A stretch of 39,403 nucleotides of DNA from Bacillota bacterium (lineage in GTDB: Bacteria; Bacillota; Clostridia; Lachnospirales; Lachnospiraceae). The stretch is taken from NCBI GenBank assembly GCA_023458035.1, contig JAEXAX010000013.1, forward strand, positions 1 to 39,403, read 5' to 3'. A program made the position numbers and the translations under genes. Under the pieces are notes generated by a model. That model did no database searches, had not been told where the DNA came from, and saw only the letters and a list, made by a program, of their open reading frames with translations. Below, one piece after another: positions 7,091-16,867 of this stretch. The stretch's first letter is position 1. The number at the start of each line of letters is the position of its first letter.

Positions 7091-8394
7091 GCACCCTCCT
7101 GCACCGGGCATTCGTTTGGCTGCTCCCTTTGAGCAGCAACACAAAATTCCGTCCGACTCTCTCCGTCTATTTCTCCTAAGTCCACACCGGCCAATTCGCC
7201 TAAGGTCGCGCCGACGTCCACCAGCTTCATCTCTCCCACCTCCCGAGTCTCCAGACCTTTTCGATGGAAGCAGAAAAATGTATGATAATCTTCTATATCC
7301 GGCATAAAGCCGTGGCAGGCCACATGTCCCGGATTTTCCACCATCCAGTCGGAAAACCAGAACCCGATATGAGCTTCCAGCATGGCAAAGGCCGCCTTAT
7401 CTCCTCCTCTGGCGGCAATGCTTTTTGCCCCCAGCACAGCCCGGATACCGACCGTTTCTCTGGCCCATTGACTAAGATCGGCAAACAAGCGTTCCTGCCT
7501 GTCCTTATCCAGCTTTTTGATATAGATATAACAAGCGCCGTCACAGCCCTTTCCGTAGGCTTTCCAATCAATGATCTGCTCACCGGCCACAGTCAGCCAG
7601 CCTTTTTCCAGCAGGAACCGATTGACATCGATCCGCTCACTGACATCCTTTTGACTATGATCTCCTAATAGCACCAGATCAAAGCCATCCTCTCCGTAGG
7701 TTTCCTGCAGACAGTCATACAGCTGTCCGATATGCGCGTCCATCCGTTCCAATGCTTGAGTGCGCTGCTCCGACTCATTCCCGTAATCATGCTTCATGGT
7801 ATCGACGTCCGTATAATGCAGCAGTAGCAGATCGGGCTGGTATTCACGGACTGTGTCCAGCGCTACCCGGGTGGAAAATTCATCCAGCTCCGGCTGTGAG
7901 CTGCCATTCACGATATCCTTATAACGCAAAAACATCTTCAACTCATACAACGGGCTGCCGTGCCGCAGAGATACCGCCAGCTGACTCTTCCACTTGCGGT
8001 TGGCAAAGATCTCCGGAAAATTATAGGTGATCCTGGAAGATGCCGTCACCGGCCACATGATGGCAGCCACTGTCCGCCCCTGCTTTAAGACCTCATCATA
8101 CAGCGTGGTTCCCTTGATATATTTGCGGTACCAATACCAGTCCGGGCTGCGAAAACGCTGCGGCTGCCAAAACGTGTTGTCCACGATCCCGTGACTGCGC
8201 GGATAGCGGCCGGTCACAATGGTGGTATGAGCCGGATAGGTGATACTCGGATAAATACTTTCAACATGTTTTGTAAAAATACTTTCGCGCACAATGCGTC
8301 CCGTATGCTCCAGTCCGCACAGGTATTCAAAATCCTTTGTGCCGACGGCATCCAGTGAGATGACGCATAGCTTGCGTCTGTGTTCTGTTTTCAT
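7084..8394 (-). CDS. Nucleotide pyrophosphatase/phosphodiesterase-family alkaline-phosphatase-fold hydrolase
   Basis: This 436-residue protein belongs to the type I phosphodiesterase / nucleotide pyrophosphatase group. Metal-site motifs are in order: Asp in CVISLDAVG (about residue 14), the nucleophile Thr in YPAHTTIVTGRYP (about 55), Asp and His in TDVDTMKHDYG, Asp-His in LLGDHS, and a late His in CHGFMPD. No signal peptide is evident, so it seems cytoplasmic, unlike many secreted NPPs. The substrate could be a nucleotide, sugar-nucleotide or phosphodiester lipid and is not predictable. ATG at 8394 has AGGAGG upstream. It follows carB by 62 bases and overlaps the UMF1 transporter gene. Confidence 0.85.
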   Translation of the reverse strand: MKTEHRRKLCVISLDAVGTKDFEYLCGLEHTGRIVRESIFTKHVESIYPSITYPAHTTIVTGRYPRSHGIVDNTFWQPQRFRSPDWYWYRKYIKGTTLYDEVLKQGRTVAAIMWPVTASSRITYNFPEIFANRKWKSQLAVSLRHGSPLYELKMFLRYKDIVNGSSQPELDEFSTRVALDTVREYQPDLLLLHYTDVDTMKHDYGNESEQRTQALERMDAHIGQLYDCLQETYGEDGFDLVLLGDHSQKDVSERIDVNRFLLEKGWLTVAGEQIIDWKAYGKGCDGACYIYIKKLDKDRQERLFADLSQWARETVGIRAVLGAKSIAARGGDKAAFAMLEAHIGFWFSDWMVENPGHVACHGFMPDIEDYHTFFCFHRKGLETREVGEMKLVDVGATLGELAGVDLGEIDGESRTEFCVAAQREQPNECPVQEGAC

Positions 8395-8456
8395 ACTGCC
8401 TCCTCTTTTCGTTACATCCTCTACATTATAACGAAGAATGACAGTGAACACAATCT

Positions 8457-11400
8457 CTAATATGCATTGACAGAAAAGCTGATCGACTCCAGTACATCCA
8501 GTACGGCCAGTGCCGTATCAAGCGAGGTAAAACAGGGGATATTATTTTCAACTGCCTCTCTGCGGATAATAAAACCGTCGGAAATTCGTTCCTTCCGAAT
8601 CTCCGTAAAGGTGTTGATGACGAACTGTACCTCCTGCTTTCTAATGATGTCCAGTACTGTCTTACCGCTTCCGCCGATCTTACCCACCGTGGTCACCGCA
8701 ATACCGTGACCTGCCAGATACTTAGCTGTTCCTTCTGTAGCCATGATGCTATAGCCGATGTCAGAGAATTTCGCAGCCAGCTTTAAGGCCGCCGCTTTCT
8801 CTCGATTGCCGACCGTGATTAACACACGGCCAAATTCCGGTATCCGGTAGCCTGCGGCCACCAACGCCTTATACATAGCCTTGTTCAGGCTTCTGTCTCG
8901 CCCGATCACCTCACCGGTACTCTTCATCTCCGGACCGAGGGCGATGTCAACCTTCCGCAGCTTACCGAATGAGAACACCGGCATCTTGACGCTGTAATCC
9001 TCTGTTTCCGGCTGCAGCCCGGCAGTCATACCCCGGGCTGCCAGACGCTCTCCCATAATCACCCGAGTGGCGACATCCGCCATCCGAATCCCGCTGATCT
9101 TCGACAGGAAGGGAACCGTTCTGGATGACCGTGGATTAACCTCCAGGACGTAGAGCTTTTTCTCATCTCTGCTGATGACAAACTGGATGTTATACAGACC
9201 GATGATATTCAACCCCAGTCCGATGCGGGTAGTGTATTCTTCAATCCGGGCCTGTATCTCATGTGATAATGTATACGGCGGATAAACTGCTATCGAATCT
9301 CCGGAATGCACACCGGCCCGTTCAATGTGTTCCATGATGCCCGGTATCACAACCGTCTGTCCATCGCAGATGGCATCTACCTCACATTCCGTACCGACCA
9401 AATATTTGTCGATCAATACCGGTACCGCCTCTTTTTCCGTCAACTGATGTTCCATATAACGCCGCAGCTCATCCTCATTGTGCAGGATCATCATGTTGCG
9501 TCCGCCAAGCACATAGGACGGTCTGACCAATACCGGATATCCGATACGCGCTCCGGCCGCCAACGCCTCTGCTGTCGATGCCGCCATAGCACCGTTTGGC
9601 ATGGGAATTTGCAGTTCGGCCAGCTTTTGCTCAAACAGCTCTCTATCCTCTGCCAGATCAATCGAATGCAGGGATGTTCCCAAAATCTTTACTCCGCGAG
9701 CGGACAGGTCTGACGCCAGATTGATGGCCGTCTGTCCGCCAAACTGAACAATCACGCCGATCGGCTGCTCCAATCTGATGACATTCATCACATCCTCTGT
9801 GGTTAACGGCTCAAAATACAATTTATCAGAAATCGAAAAATCGGTTGATACCGTTTCGGGATTATTGTTGATGATAATGGCCTCATAACCCATTCGCTGT
9901 AAGGATCGCACACAATGCACCGTCGCGTAATCGAACTCCACTCCCTGCCCGATCCGGATCGGACCGGCTCCCAAAACGATGATCTTCTGCTTAACAGAAG
10001 GCTGGCTTTCATTTTCTTCTTCATAGGTTGAATAAAAATACGGTGTATCAGAGGTAAATTCACCGGCACAGGTATCAACCATCTTGTAAGCCGGCGTCAG
10101 CCTCTGCCGCAATCTTATTTCCTCAACCTGCTGTTCGCTTACTCCTTTCAGCTTTGCCAAATACGAATCGGAAAACCCCATCCTCTTGGCCTCATTCAGA
10201 GTTTCCTGCAGAGAACACTGTTTAATTTTTTCCTCCATACGAATGATATTCATGATCTTATCCAAGAAGAATCTATCTATCTTTGTCCGCTTATGGATCT
10301 CAGCCGCTGTCGTACCGCGGCGCAATAACTCATAAATAGCAAAATACCGCTGATCTTCGGCTCGCTCGACGAGACGCATCAGTCTTTCATCCGGATATTC
10401 TGTAAACGCTTCCTTTTCTAAGTGACTGGCCTTGATCTCGAGAGAACGTACCGCTTTTAAAAGAGCCTCTTCAAAGCTTCGTCCAAGACTCATCACCTCT
10501 CCGGTCGCCTTCATCTGGGTACCCAAACGACGATTGGCCGAATCAAATTTATCAAAGGCAAAGCGGGGAATTTTCAGGGCCAGATAATCCAGCGCCGGCT
10601 CAAAGGCTGCATAAGACACCTTGGTCACCGGATTGATAATCTCATCCAATTGTAACCCAAGAGCAATCTTGGCACTGATTTTGGCAATCGGATAACCGGT
10701 CGCCTTGCTGGCCAGGGCCGATGATCGGCTGACTCGCGGGTTAACCTCGATCACATAATAATCAAATGAATCCGGATCAATGGCAAGCTGTACATTGCAA
10801 CCGCCTTTGATCTTTAGTGCCCGAATGATCTTCAACGAAGCATCACGCAATAATTGAAACTCTCTGTCAGCCAGGGTCAGGGTCGGTGCTACTACGATCG
10901 AATCTCCGGTGTGGATGCCGACCGGGTCAAAATTTTCCATGGAGCAGATGGCGATGGCGGTGTCGTTTGCATCTCGCATCACCTCAAATTCTATCTCCTT
11001 CCAGCCGGCGATCGACATTTCGATCAGACATTGGTGTACCGGAGAAAGGTTCAGTCCGTTCTCGACCACTGCCTTTAACTCATCGGCCGAATGTACGATG
11101 CCGCCTCCGGTGCCGCCCAGGGTGAAAGCCGGACGGACGATTACCGGATAGCCGATGTCAGCCGCAAAATCCAGCGCTTCCTGCTCGCTGTGAACGATGG
11201 CCGATGGTGGCACCGGCTCTCCGATCTTTTGCATCAGACCGCGAAACTCATCTCTGTCTTCCGCCTGCTTGATCGCGTTCATATCGGTGCCAAGGATACG
11301 AATCCCAAGCTCCTCCAAAATTCCATCCTGAGATAATTCCAAAGCCATGTTTAACCCTGTCTGACCGCCCAGAGAGGGAAGGATGGCATCCGGTCGTTCC

Positions 11401-11639
11401 TTTCGCAGAATGCGTTTCAAAAAGTCTGTGGTCAACGGTTCCATATAAACGCGATCCGCCATATCACTGTCTGTCATAATGGTAGCCGGATTTGAATTAA
11501 CCAGGATCACATAGATTCCTTCTTCCCGCAGTGATTCGCAGGCCTGGGTACCGGCATAGTCAAATTCGGCCGCCTGTCCGATCACGATCGGTCCGGAACC
11601 AATCACCAACACTTTTTTAACATCCTTCATTTTCGGCAT
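8457..11639 (-). CDS. carB: Carbamoyl-phosphate synthase large subunit
   Basis: The 1060-residue protein makes carbamoyl phosphate from bicarbonate, ATP and ammonia delivered by CarA, feeding pyrimidine and arginine synthesis. Both tandem halves are seen. Each opens with a GxGPIxIGQxxEFDYA segment (about residues 13-30 and 555-575) and contains an ATP-grasp domain (LGGTGGGI near 175 in the first, VLVRPSYVLGG in the second). The C-terminal MGS-like allosteric domain (about 930-1060, with IMATEGTAKYLAGHG) is complete. The length matches the family. It starts one base after the carA stop codon, whose end carries its ribosome binding site (GAGGGAAG). Confidence 0.97.
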   Translation of the reverse strand: MPKMKDVKKVLVIGSGPIVIGQAAEFDYAGTQACESLREEGIYVILVNSNPATIMTDSDMADRVYMEPLTTDFLKRILRKERPDAILPSLGGQTGLNMALELSQDGILEELGIRILGTDMNAIKQAEDRDEFRGLMQKIGEPVPPSAIVHSEQEALDFAADIGYPVIVRPAFTLGGTGGGIVHSADELKAVVENGLNLSPVHQCLIEMSIAGWKEIEFEVMRDANDTAIAICSMENFDPVGIHTGDSIVVAPTLTLADREFQLLRDASLKIIRALKIKGGCNVQLAIDPDSFDYYVIEVNPRVSRSSALASKATGYPIAKISAKIALGLQLDEIINPVTKVSYAAFEPALDYLALKIPRFAFDKFDSANRRLGTQMKATGEVMSLGRSFEEALLKAVRSLEIKASHLEKEAFTEYPDERLMRLVERAEDQRYFAIYELLRRGTTAAEIHKRTKIDRFFLDKIMNIIRMEEKIKQCSLQETLNEAKRMGFSDSYLAKLKGVSEQQVEEIRLRQRLTPAYKMVDTCAGEFTSDTPYFYSTYEEENESQPSVKQKIIVLGAGPIRIGQGVEFDYATVHCVRSLQRMGYEAIIINNNPETVSTDFSISDKLYFEPLTTEDVMNVIRLEQPIGVIVQFGGQTAINLASDLSARGVKILGTSLHSIDLAEDRELFEQKLAELQIPMPNGAMAASTAEALAAGARIGYPVLVRPSYVLGGRNMMILHNEDELRRYMEHQLTEKEAVPVLIDKYLVGTECEVDAICDGQTVVIPGIMEHIERAGVHSGDSIAVYPPYTLSHEIQARIEEYTTRIGLGLNIIGLYNIQFVISRDEKKLYVLEVNPRSSRTVPFLSKISGIRMADVATRVIMGERLAARGMTAGLQPETEDYSVKMPVFSFGKLRKVDIALGPEMKSTGEVIGRDRSLNKAMYKALVAAGYRIPEFGRVLITVGNREKAAALKLAAKFSDIGYSIMATEGTAKYLAGHGIAVTTVGKIGGSGKTVLDIIRKQEVQFVINTFTEIRKERISDGFIIRREAVENNIPCFTSLDTALAVLDVLESISFSVNAY

Positions 11640-11640
11640 C

Positions 11641-12708
11641 TTATCTTCCCTCCATCATTCGATCAAACTGCTGAAACAAAGCAAGCGCATCATGCGGTCC
11701 CGGCGCGCTTTCGGGATGAAACTGTACGCCAAAAGCCGGCTCGGTCGTATGTCTGAGCCCTTCAATACTGCCATCATTGACATTACGATGAGTAATCTCA
11801 AGGCCTGTATCCGACAATCCTTCCTCCTCGACCCGATACCCATGGTTCTGTGCAGTCAGATAAAGTCTGCCGGTCGTCAGCTCCTTGACCGGATGATTAC
11901 CACCGCGATGACCAAATTTCATTTTGACAGTCTTAGCTCCGGCAGCCAGAGCCAGCAGCTGCTGCCCCATACAGATTCCAAACAGCGGAACGACTCCCAG
12001 CAGATCTCTGACGGTTTCTGCTGCCTGTGGAATATGCGTCGGGTCTCCCGGTCCGTTGCTTAACAGTACACCGTGCGGATGCAGTTCGAGAATCTGCCCG
12101 GCTGTATAAGTATGCGGCACAACCGTTACATGATAGCCCATAACATTCAGATTTTTTAGGATCGAAGCCTTCATTCCGAAATCTACCGCCACCACCCGTT
12201 TGCCCGGCCCCGGCACCTCATAGGCTGCTTTGACCGATATCTGCTCGACAAGATTCGTAAAAAAATGGTGCTGATGCAGTTTTGTCAACGCAGCCGAAAT
12301 ATTAATATCGCCGTTTACCAGATAGCCTTTGATTGAGCCATAGCTGCGAATATGTCTGGTCAGTTTCCTGGTGTCGATACCGCAGATTCCCGGAATATCA
12401 TACTTTTTCAAATACTCATCCAGGGTCTTTTCCTGTCGAAAATGATTCGGCTGCTCACACCACTCTCTCACAATCAGGGCCGATACATGCGGTAACATGG
12501 CCTCGCAATCAAAGCGATTGATGCCGTAATTACCGATCATCGGAAAGGTCATCACCACCATTTGTCCTAAAAATGACGGATCCGTCAATAGCTCCTGATA
12601 ACCTGTCATGGCTGTCGTAAAACAAACCTCGCCGAAAGCTTCCCTGTCACTGCCAAATGCTTTTCCGCGAAACACGCTCCCATCATTCAGTACCAAAATC
12701 CGTTCCAT
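11641..12708 (-). CDS. carA: Carbamoyl-phosphate synthase small subunit
   Basis: The 355-residue glutaminase subunit hydrolyses glutamine and channels ammonia to CarB. The N-terminal CPSase domain opens ERILVLNDGSVFRGKAFG. The class I amidotransferase domain shows the nucleophile Cys in FGICMGQQLLA (about residue 243) and the His-Glu pair in QFHPESAPGP (about 331-333). ATG at 12708 has AGGAGG 6 bases upstream; the longer frame to 12774 would run through the neighbouring terminator and is rejected. No PyrR-binding attenuator or arginine box is obvious in the short upstream gap, and no clear promoter was found. Confidence 0.96.
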   Translation of the reverse strand: MERILVLNDGSVFRGKAFGSDREAFGEVCFTTAMTGYQELLTDPSFLGQMVVMTFPMIGNYGINRFDCEAMLPHVSALIVREWCEQPNHFRQEKTLDEYLKKYDIPGICGIDTRKLTRHIRSYGSIKGYLVNGDINISAALTKLHQHHFFTNLVEQISVKAAYEVPGPGKRVVAVDFGMKASILKNLNVMGYHVTVVPHTYTAGQILELHPHGVLLSNGPGDPTHIPQAAETVRDLLGVVPLFGICMGQQLLALAAGAKTVKMKFGHRGGNHPVKELTTGRLYLTAQNHGYRVEEEGLSDTGLEITHRNVNDGSIEGLRHTTEPAFGVQFHPESAPGPHDALALFQQFDRMMEGR

Positions 12709-12757
12709 GTTCCCCTCCTTTATGTATGTTTCAAAAGCTTTTACTCCGTTTACCTGC

Positions 12758-12792
12758 AAAAAACCCCCAGGCATTTCTGCCTGAGGGTTTTT
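12758..12792 (-). terminator. Terminator of the cmk-ispH/rpsA operon
   Basis: AAAAACCCTCAGGCA and its near-complement (one mismatch) form a stem around a 4-base loop, with a T-run after it on both strands. On the minus strand it starts about 10 bases past the ispH/rpsA stop codon. Confidence 0.85.
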
Positions 12793-12801
12793 AAATTTTA
12801 A

Positions 12802-14742
12802 TTATTCATTTACATCTTCGGTAGAATAAGCTACTTCATCATTGTCAGCTACCGGCTGCAATGCCTTCATGCTTAAGGAAATCTTCTTCTCCTCACCGTT
12901 AAAGTCAACGATCTGAGCCTCAATCTCCTGTCCAACCTTTAATACGTCAGACGGCTTCTCCACATGATCTCTTGAAATCTGAGATACATGCAATAATGCA
13001 TCGACACCGGCCTCCAGTTCAACAAAGGCACCGAAATCTGTCATTCTGGCAACACGGCCATGAACAATGCTGCCGGCAGAATATCTGGCTGCAGCGATCT
13101 CCCACGGATTCTCCTCCGGGAATTTTAAGCTCAAGGCGATCTTTTCGCCATTGATCTCTTTGATTAGAACACGAAGCTTCTCGTCAACCTTCAATAAGGA
13201 CTTCGGATTGTCTACGCGGCCCCAGGCCATCTCGGAAATATGAAGCAGACCGTCGGCGCCGCCCAGATCTATGAAAGCACCGAAATCGGTAATGTTCTTA
13301 ACAGTTCCTTCTACAACGTCCCCCTCCCGGATACGCTCAAACAGTTCTTTTCTAAGTTCAGCCTTCTGGGCTACCAATAACTGCTTGCGGTTACCGATGA
13401 TACGACGTCTCTTCGGATTGAACTCGGTAATTACAAATTCGATCTCCTGACCGGCATATTTCTCCAGGTTCTTCTCATAGGTATCGGATACCAGGCTGGC
13501 CGGGATGAAGACACGAGCCTCTTCCACAACAACACTTAACCCACCGTTTAATACCTGTACAACCGGCGCCTTTAAGATTTCTTGCGCTTCAAAAGCCTCT
13601 TCCAGTCGCTTGTTGCCTCTATCGGCCTGTAGTCTCTTATAGGTCAATAAAACCTGACCCTCACCGTCATTTACCTTTAACACCTTAACTTCCATGGTGT
13701 CATCAACCTTGGCTACGGTAGTTAGATCCAGTGAGCTATCATTAGAATATTCATTTCTGGTCAGGATACCATCAGCCTTATAGCCGATATTCAAAATGAT
13801 CTCATCCGGTTTCACGTCGATAACCTTTCCTTCGACTACCTCGCCATTGTGAATCGTCTTGATGGACTCCTCCAGCATTTGTTCAAATAAATTTTGTTCA
13901 GCCATTCGTTGAACCTCCTCAATAATTTTCTTTGGGGTTGATGCCCCGGCAGTAATACCGACCGTTTCCACATCCGTAAACCATGACGGGCTGATATCAG
14001 CTACCGACTGTACATAGAATGTCTTCGCACACTTCTTACTGCATATTTCAAATAACTTCTGTGTGTTGGAACTGGTCTTCCCACCGATCACAAACATCAA
14101 ATCCACCTGTTCAGCGATTTTGACTGCTTCCGTCTGCCGCTTAAAAGTAGCATCACAGATTGTATCTAAAACAACTACATCATACCCTTTTTCTGAAATG
14201 ATTTCAACTATATCTTTGAATTTCTCGATATTAAATGTTGTTTGTGCCACTATCGATATTTTTTTATGCAAATTGTCGGAAAGTCGCTTCGCCTCTTCGA
14301 TACTTCCTATTACGGTCACCGGTGTGATGCACCAACCGATGATCCCCTGTACCTCCGGATGTCTTTCATTTCCTATAATGAAGATCTCCCTGCCCTGCTC
14401 TCCCTCACGGCTGACCAGTCGATGAATCTTGCGAACAAAAGGACAAGTCGCATCCATCACCTCCTGTGCATGCTGCCGCAGCTCCTCCTTCACCTGACGG
14501 CTGACACCGTGTGAACGAATGACGATGGTGTCGGCATACTCCGGCAAAGGCTCATGCTCTGACAAAACCTGCACACCGGCCTTTTCAAAATCACCGACCA
14601 CGATCTCATTATGAATAATCGGCCCATAGGTATACAGACCGGCGTCCGCTGCCTTCTCCTCTACCTTGCGGTACACCTGAGCCACGGCTCGCTCGACACC
14701 GAAACAAAAACCGGCCGTCTGAGCTGTAATGACTTTCTTCAA
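12802..14742 (-). CDS. ispH: IspH-ribosomal protein S1 fusion
   Basis: The 646-residue protein joins two functions. Residues 1 to about 285 are 4-hydroxy-3-methylbut-2-enyl diphosphate reductase, the last step of the MEP isoprenoid pathway. The three iron-sulfur Cys are in GFCFG (residue 13), DATCPFV (about 97) and TICDAT (about 195). From about residue 300 there are four S1 RNA-binding repeats; the last two are canonical (DFGAFIDLGGADGLLHISE and DFGAFVELEAGVDALLHVSQ). The second is divergent. This fusion is known from many Clostridia. It lies 3 bases after cmk and is the last gene of the operon. Confidence 0.96.
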   Translation of the reverse strand: MKKVITAQTAGFCFGVERAVAQVYRKVEEKAADAGLYTYGPIIHNEIVVGDFEKAGVQVLSEHEPLPEYADTIVIRSHGVSRQVKEELRQHAQEVMDATCPFVRKIHRLVSREGEQGREIFIIGNERHPEVQGIIGWCITPVTVIGSIEEAKRLSDNLHKKISIVAQTTFNIEKFKDIVEIISEKGYDVVVLDTICDATFKRQTEAVKIAEQVDLMFVIGGKTSSNTQKLFEICSKKCAKTFYVQSVADISPSWFTDVETVGITAGASTPKKIIEEVQRMAEQNLFEQMLEESIKTIHNGEVVEGKVIDVKPDEIILNIGYKADGILTRNEYSNDSSLDLTTVAKVDDTMEVKVLKVNDGEGQVLLTYKRLQADRGNKRLEEAFEAQEILKAPVVQVLNGGLSVVVEEARVFIPASLVSDTYEKNLEKYAGQEIEFVITEFNPKRRRIIGNRKQLLVAQKAELRKELFERIREGDVVEGTVKNITDFGAFIDLGGADGLLHISEMAWGRVDNPKSLLKVDEKLRVLIKEINGEKIALSLKFPEENPWEIAAARYSAGSIVHGRVARMTDFGAFVELEAGVDALLHVSQISRDHVEKPSDVLKVGQEIEAQIVDFNGEEKKISLSMKALQPVADNDEVAYSTEDVNE

Positions 14743-14745
14743 TAT

Positions 14746-15417
14746 TTACTTCCTTTCTAACGCCAGATTTACAATGCGATCCACCACCTCATCAATGGTC
14801 ATCTCGGACGAATCCACCAGCACCGCATCCTCAGCTTGTATCAACGGATTTAAAGCGCGCCCCATATCGCGGGCGTCCCGCTGTCTGATATCCTCGCAAA
14901 TGGTTTCCAGATCTGCCTCTGCCCCCGTCTCCATCAGCTGTTTTTGACGGCGTTTGGCTCGTGTTCTTACTGAAGCCGTCAGGTAAACCTTCAGTTCTGC
15001 CTGAGGCAGGACATTTGAGCCGATATCTCGCCCATCCATCACCACGTCCATATCGGCTGCCAGCTGTCGTTGCAGGGCAACCAGATAGCGACGGACAGCC
15101 GGAAGGGCTGCCACCTTGGAAGCTGCCGTGCCGACTTCCTCTGCTCGAATCAGACCGCTGACATCTTCATCATGCAAAAACATGTGCTGAACACCATCAA
15201 TATATCGAACCGTCAGGCCACTGTCGGTCAGCAGGGCTTCCATCTGCTGCTCATCCTTGCCGTCCGTCATCTCATTTCTTAATAAAACCAGCGCAATGCT
15301 TCTATACATCGCTCCTGTATCCACATAACAATAGCCTAATTTCCCGCTTACCAGCTTAGCGATGGTACTCTTTCCGGCGCCGGCTGGGCCGTCAATGGCA
15401 ATGGCCTGAAAACTCAT
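14746..15417 (-). CDS. cmk: Cytidylate kinase
   Basis: The 223-residue kinase phosphorylates CMP and dCMP. The P-loop GPAGAGKST is at about residues 10-18, followed by YCYVDTGAMYRSIAL. The substrate-binding segment MDGRDIGSNVLPQAELKVYLTAS and the lid region RAKRRQKQ are present. There are two adjacent ATGs (15420 and 15417); the second is preferred since it puts GGGGAGG 6 bases upstream instead of 3. It sits between the FAD oxidoreductase and ispH/rpsA, an order common in Clostridia. Confidence 0.95.
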   Translation of the reverse strand: MSFQAIAIDGPAGAGKSTIAKLVSGKLGYCYVDTGAMYRSIALVLLRNEMTDGKDEQQMEALLTDSGLTVRYIDGVQHMFLHDEDVSGLIRAEEVGTAASKVAALPAVRRYLVALQRQLAADMDVVMDGRDIGSNVLPQAELKVYLTASVRTRAKRRQKQLMETGAEADLETICEDIRQRDARDMGRALNPLIQAEDAVLVDSSEMTIDEVVDRIVNLALERK

Positions 15418-15471
15418 CATATACCTCCCCTATCTCTCTTACCTTCTCTATCTTAGCTTCTGATTTCCGTT

Positions 15472-16761
15472 TTATTCCACTTCAATGTCACGGGTATCCC
15501 GCCTTGCTTGATCTGCGGTCACACTCGATACGCCTGCATGGTAGCCGGCCAATGCTCCCGTCGACCAAGCGATCTGCAGATTATAGCCGCCGGTCATGGC
15601 GTCCAGATCCAGTACCTCTCCGGCCGCATACAATCCCTTGATCTTTTTCACCTCCAGGGTCTTTGGATTGATCTCCTTCACGTTGATACCACCCTTTGTG
15701 ATGACAGCTTCCTTAAACCCTCTGGTAGCCGTCAGGCGCAGACGCAACCCTTTGATGGTTCTGATCAAAGCTTTTCTCTGTTCCTTTGTCAGCTGATGCA
15801 CACTGATCTCACCGGATAGGCCGGCCACCCGGATGATCACCGGAATCAGCTTTTGCGGTAACAGCTTATCAAGGGCATTTTTTAACTGTTTATTCATCAC
15901 TGCCGAAAAATCCCGCAGCACTCGCTCATCCAGCTGTTTTTCAGACAGAGCCGGTTTCAAATCAATCTCGCAGTAAAGCGGTTCTCTCTTTGCCAGAGCC
16001 GTTGTCAACAAGGCCGAGGCACTCAAAACCAGCGGTCCGGTAATGCCGAAATGAGTAAACATCAGCTCACCCAGACCACTGTACAGCTTTTTCCCGTTTT
16101 TATAAAAATCAGCCGTGATGTTTTTTAACGACAGGCCCTGTAGCTCGCCAATCCAGCCTTCATCCGACTCGAGCGGAACCAATGAAGGATAACAATCCGT
16201 CACATTCAACCCTGCTCGGCGGGCAAAGTCCAGACCGTCTCCGGTCGATCCGGTCGCCGGGTAGGACAGACCTCCTGTCGCTATGATCACTGAAGCTGCT
16301 TCCAGAACGCTGCCATCGCTTAACCGCACACCGCACACTCGATCATTCCGGCAAATCAGTCCCGCTACCGGCATTCGCAGTCTAAGCTCAACACCCAGTC
16401 GATTCATGGCCCGCACCAAAGTTCCGATCACATCCGAAGAATGATCCGAGGCCGGAAAAACCCGATATCCCCGCTCAGTCTTCAACTCCAGCCCATGCTC
16501 CTCCAACAGCTCACAGACATCCCGGTTCGTACAGTAGGCAAAACTTCCATATAAAAATCGTGGATTGGAATTTACCTTGGCCAAGATTTCATCCATGGGC
16601 GCGGCATTCGTTATATTGCATCTGCCTTTTCCGGTAATATAGATCTTCTTTCCGGCCTTTTCATTTTTTTCCAGAACCAGCACCCTGGCCTGCTGTCTGG
16701 CTGCATGAATGGCCGCCATCATACCGGCCGCCCCGGCACCTATTATGATCACATCGTACAT
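15472..16761 (-). CDS. NAD(P)/FAD-dependent oxidoreductase, HI0933/YhiN family
   Basis: The 429-residue flavoprotein opens with the dinucleotide-binding fold MYDVIIIGAGAAGMMAAIHAA, then the family motif GKKIYITGKGRCNITNA (about residues 42-58). The C-terminal FAD contact GLYAAGEVLDLDAMTGGYNLQIAWSTG (split in the evidence as GLYAAGEVLD and GGYNLQIAWSTG) is clear. The physiological substrate of this widespread family is not established. AGGAGG precedes the ATG by about 6 bases. It heads the operon with cmk and ispH/rpsA, with a promoter overlapping the upstream terminator. Confidence 0.9.
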   Translation of the reverse strand: MYDVIIIGAGAAGMMAAIHAARQQARVLVLEKNEKAGKKIYITGKGRCNITNAAPMDEILAKVNSNPRFLYGSFAYCTNRDVCELLEEHGLELKTERGYRVFPASDHSSDVIGTLVRAMNRLGVELRLRMPVAGLICRNDRVCGVRLSDGSVLEAASVIIATGGLSYPATGSTGDGLDFARRAGLNVTDCYPSLVPLESDEGWIGELQGLSLKNITADFYKNGKKLYSGLGELMFTHFGITGPLVLSASALLTTALAKREPLYCEIDLKPALSEKQLDERVLRDFSAVMNKQLKNALDKLLPQKLIPVIIRVAGLSGEISVHQLTKEQRKALIRTIKGLRLRLTATRGFKEAVITKGGINVKEINPKTLEVKKIKGLYAAGEVLDLDAMTGGYNLQIAWSTGALAGYHAGVSSVTADQARRDTRDIEVE

Positions 16762-16789
16762 TTTATCCTCCTGCCACTATTACCAAGAC

Positions 16790-16819
16790 AGTATGGCATG
16801 AAGAAACGGGCTATGTCAA
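16790..16819 (-). promoter_or_regulatory. Promoter of the FAD oxidoreductase-cmk-ispH/rpsA operon
   Basis: A perfect TTGACA and CATACT are 18 bases apart on the minus strand. The -35 is in the loop of the preceding terminator hairpin. Confidence 0.5.
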
Positions 16820-16834
16820 TCCATAACCCGCTTC
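16801..16834 (-). terminator. Terminator of the decarboxylase operon
   Basis: GCGGGTTATG pairs with CATAGCCCGT on the minus strand around a 6-base loop, followed by TTCTT. It begins about 35 bases past the oadA stop codon. Confidence 0.65.
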
Positions 16835-16867
16835 ATTACATGTTTATTCTTTTTGAACTTCCGGTGA

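Noticed and set aside
12709..12757. PyrR attenuator or other pyrimidine control before carA
   Set aside because: Fewer than 60 bases separate the ATG from the neighbouring terminator, and no anti-antiterminator sequence was found.
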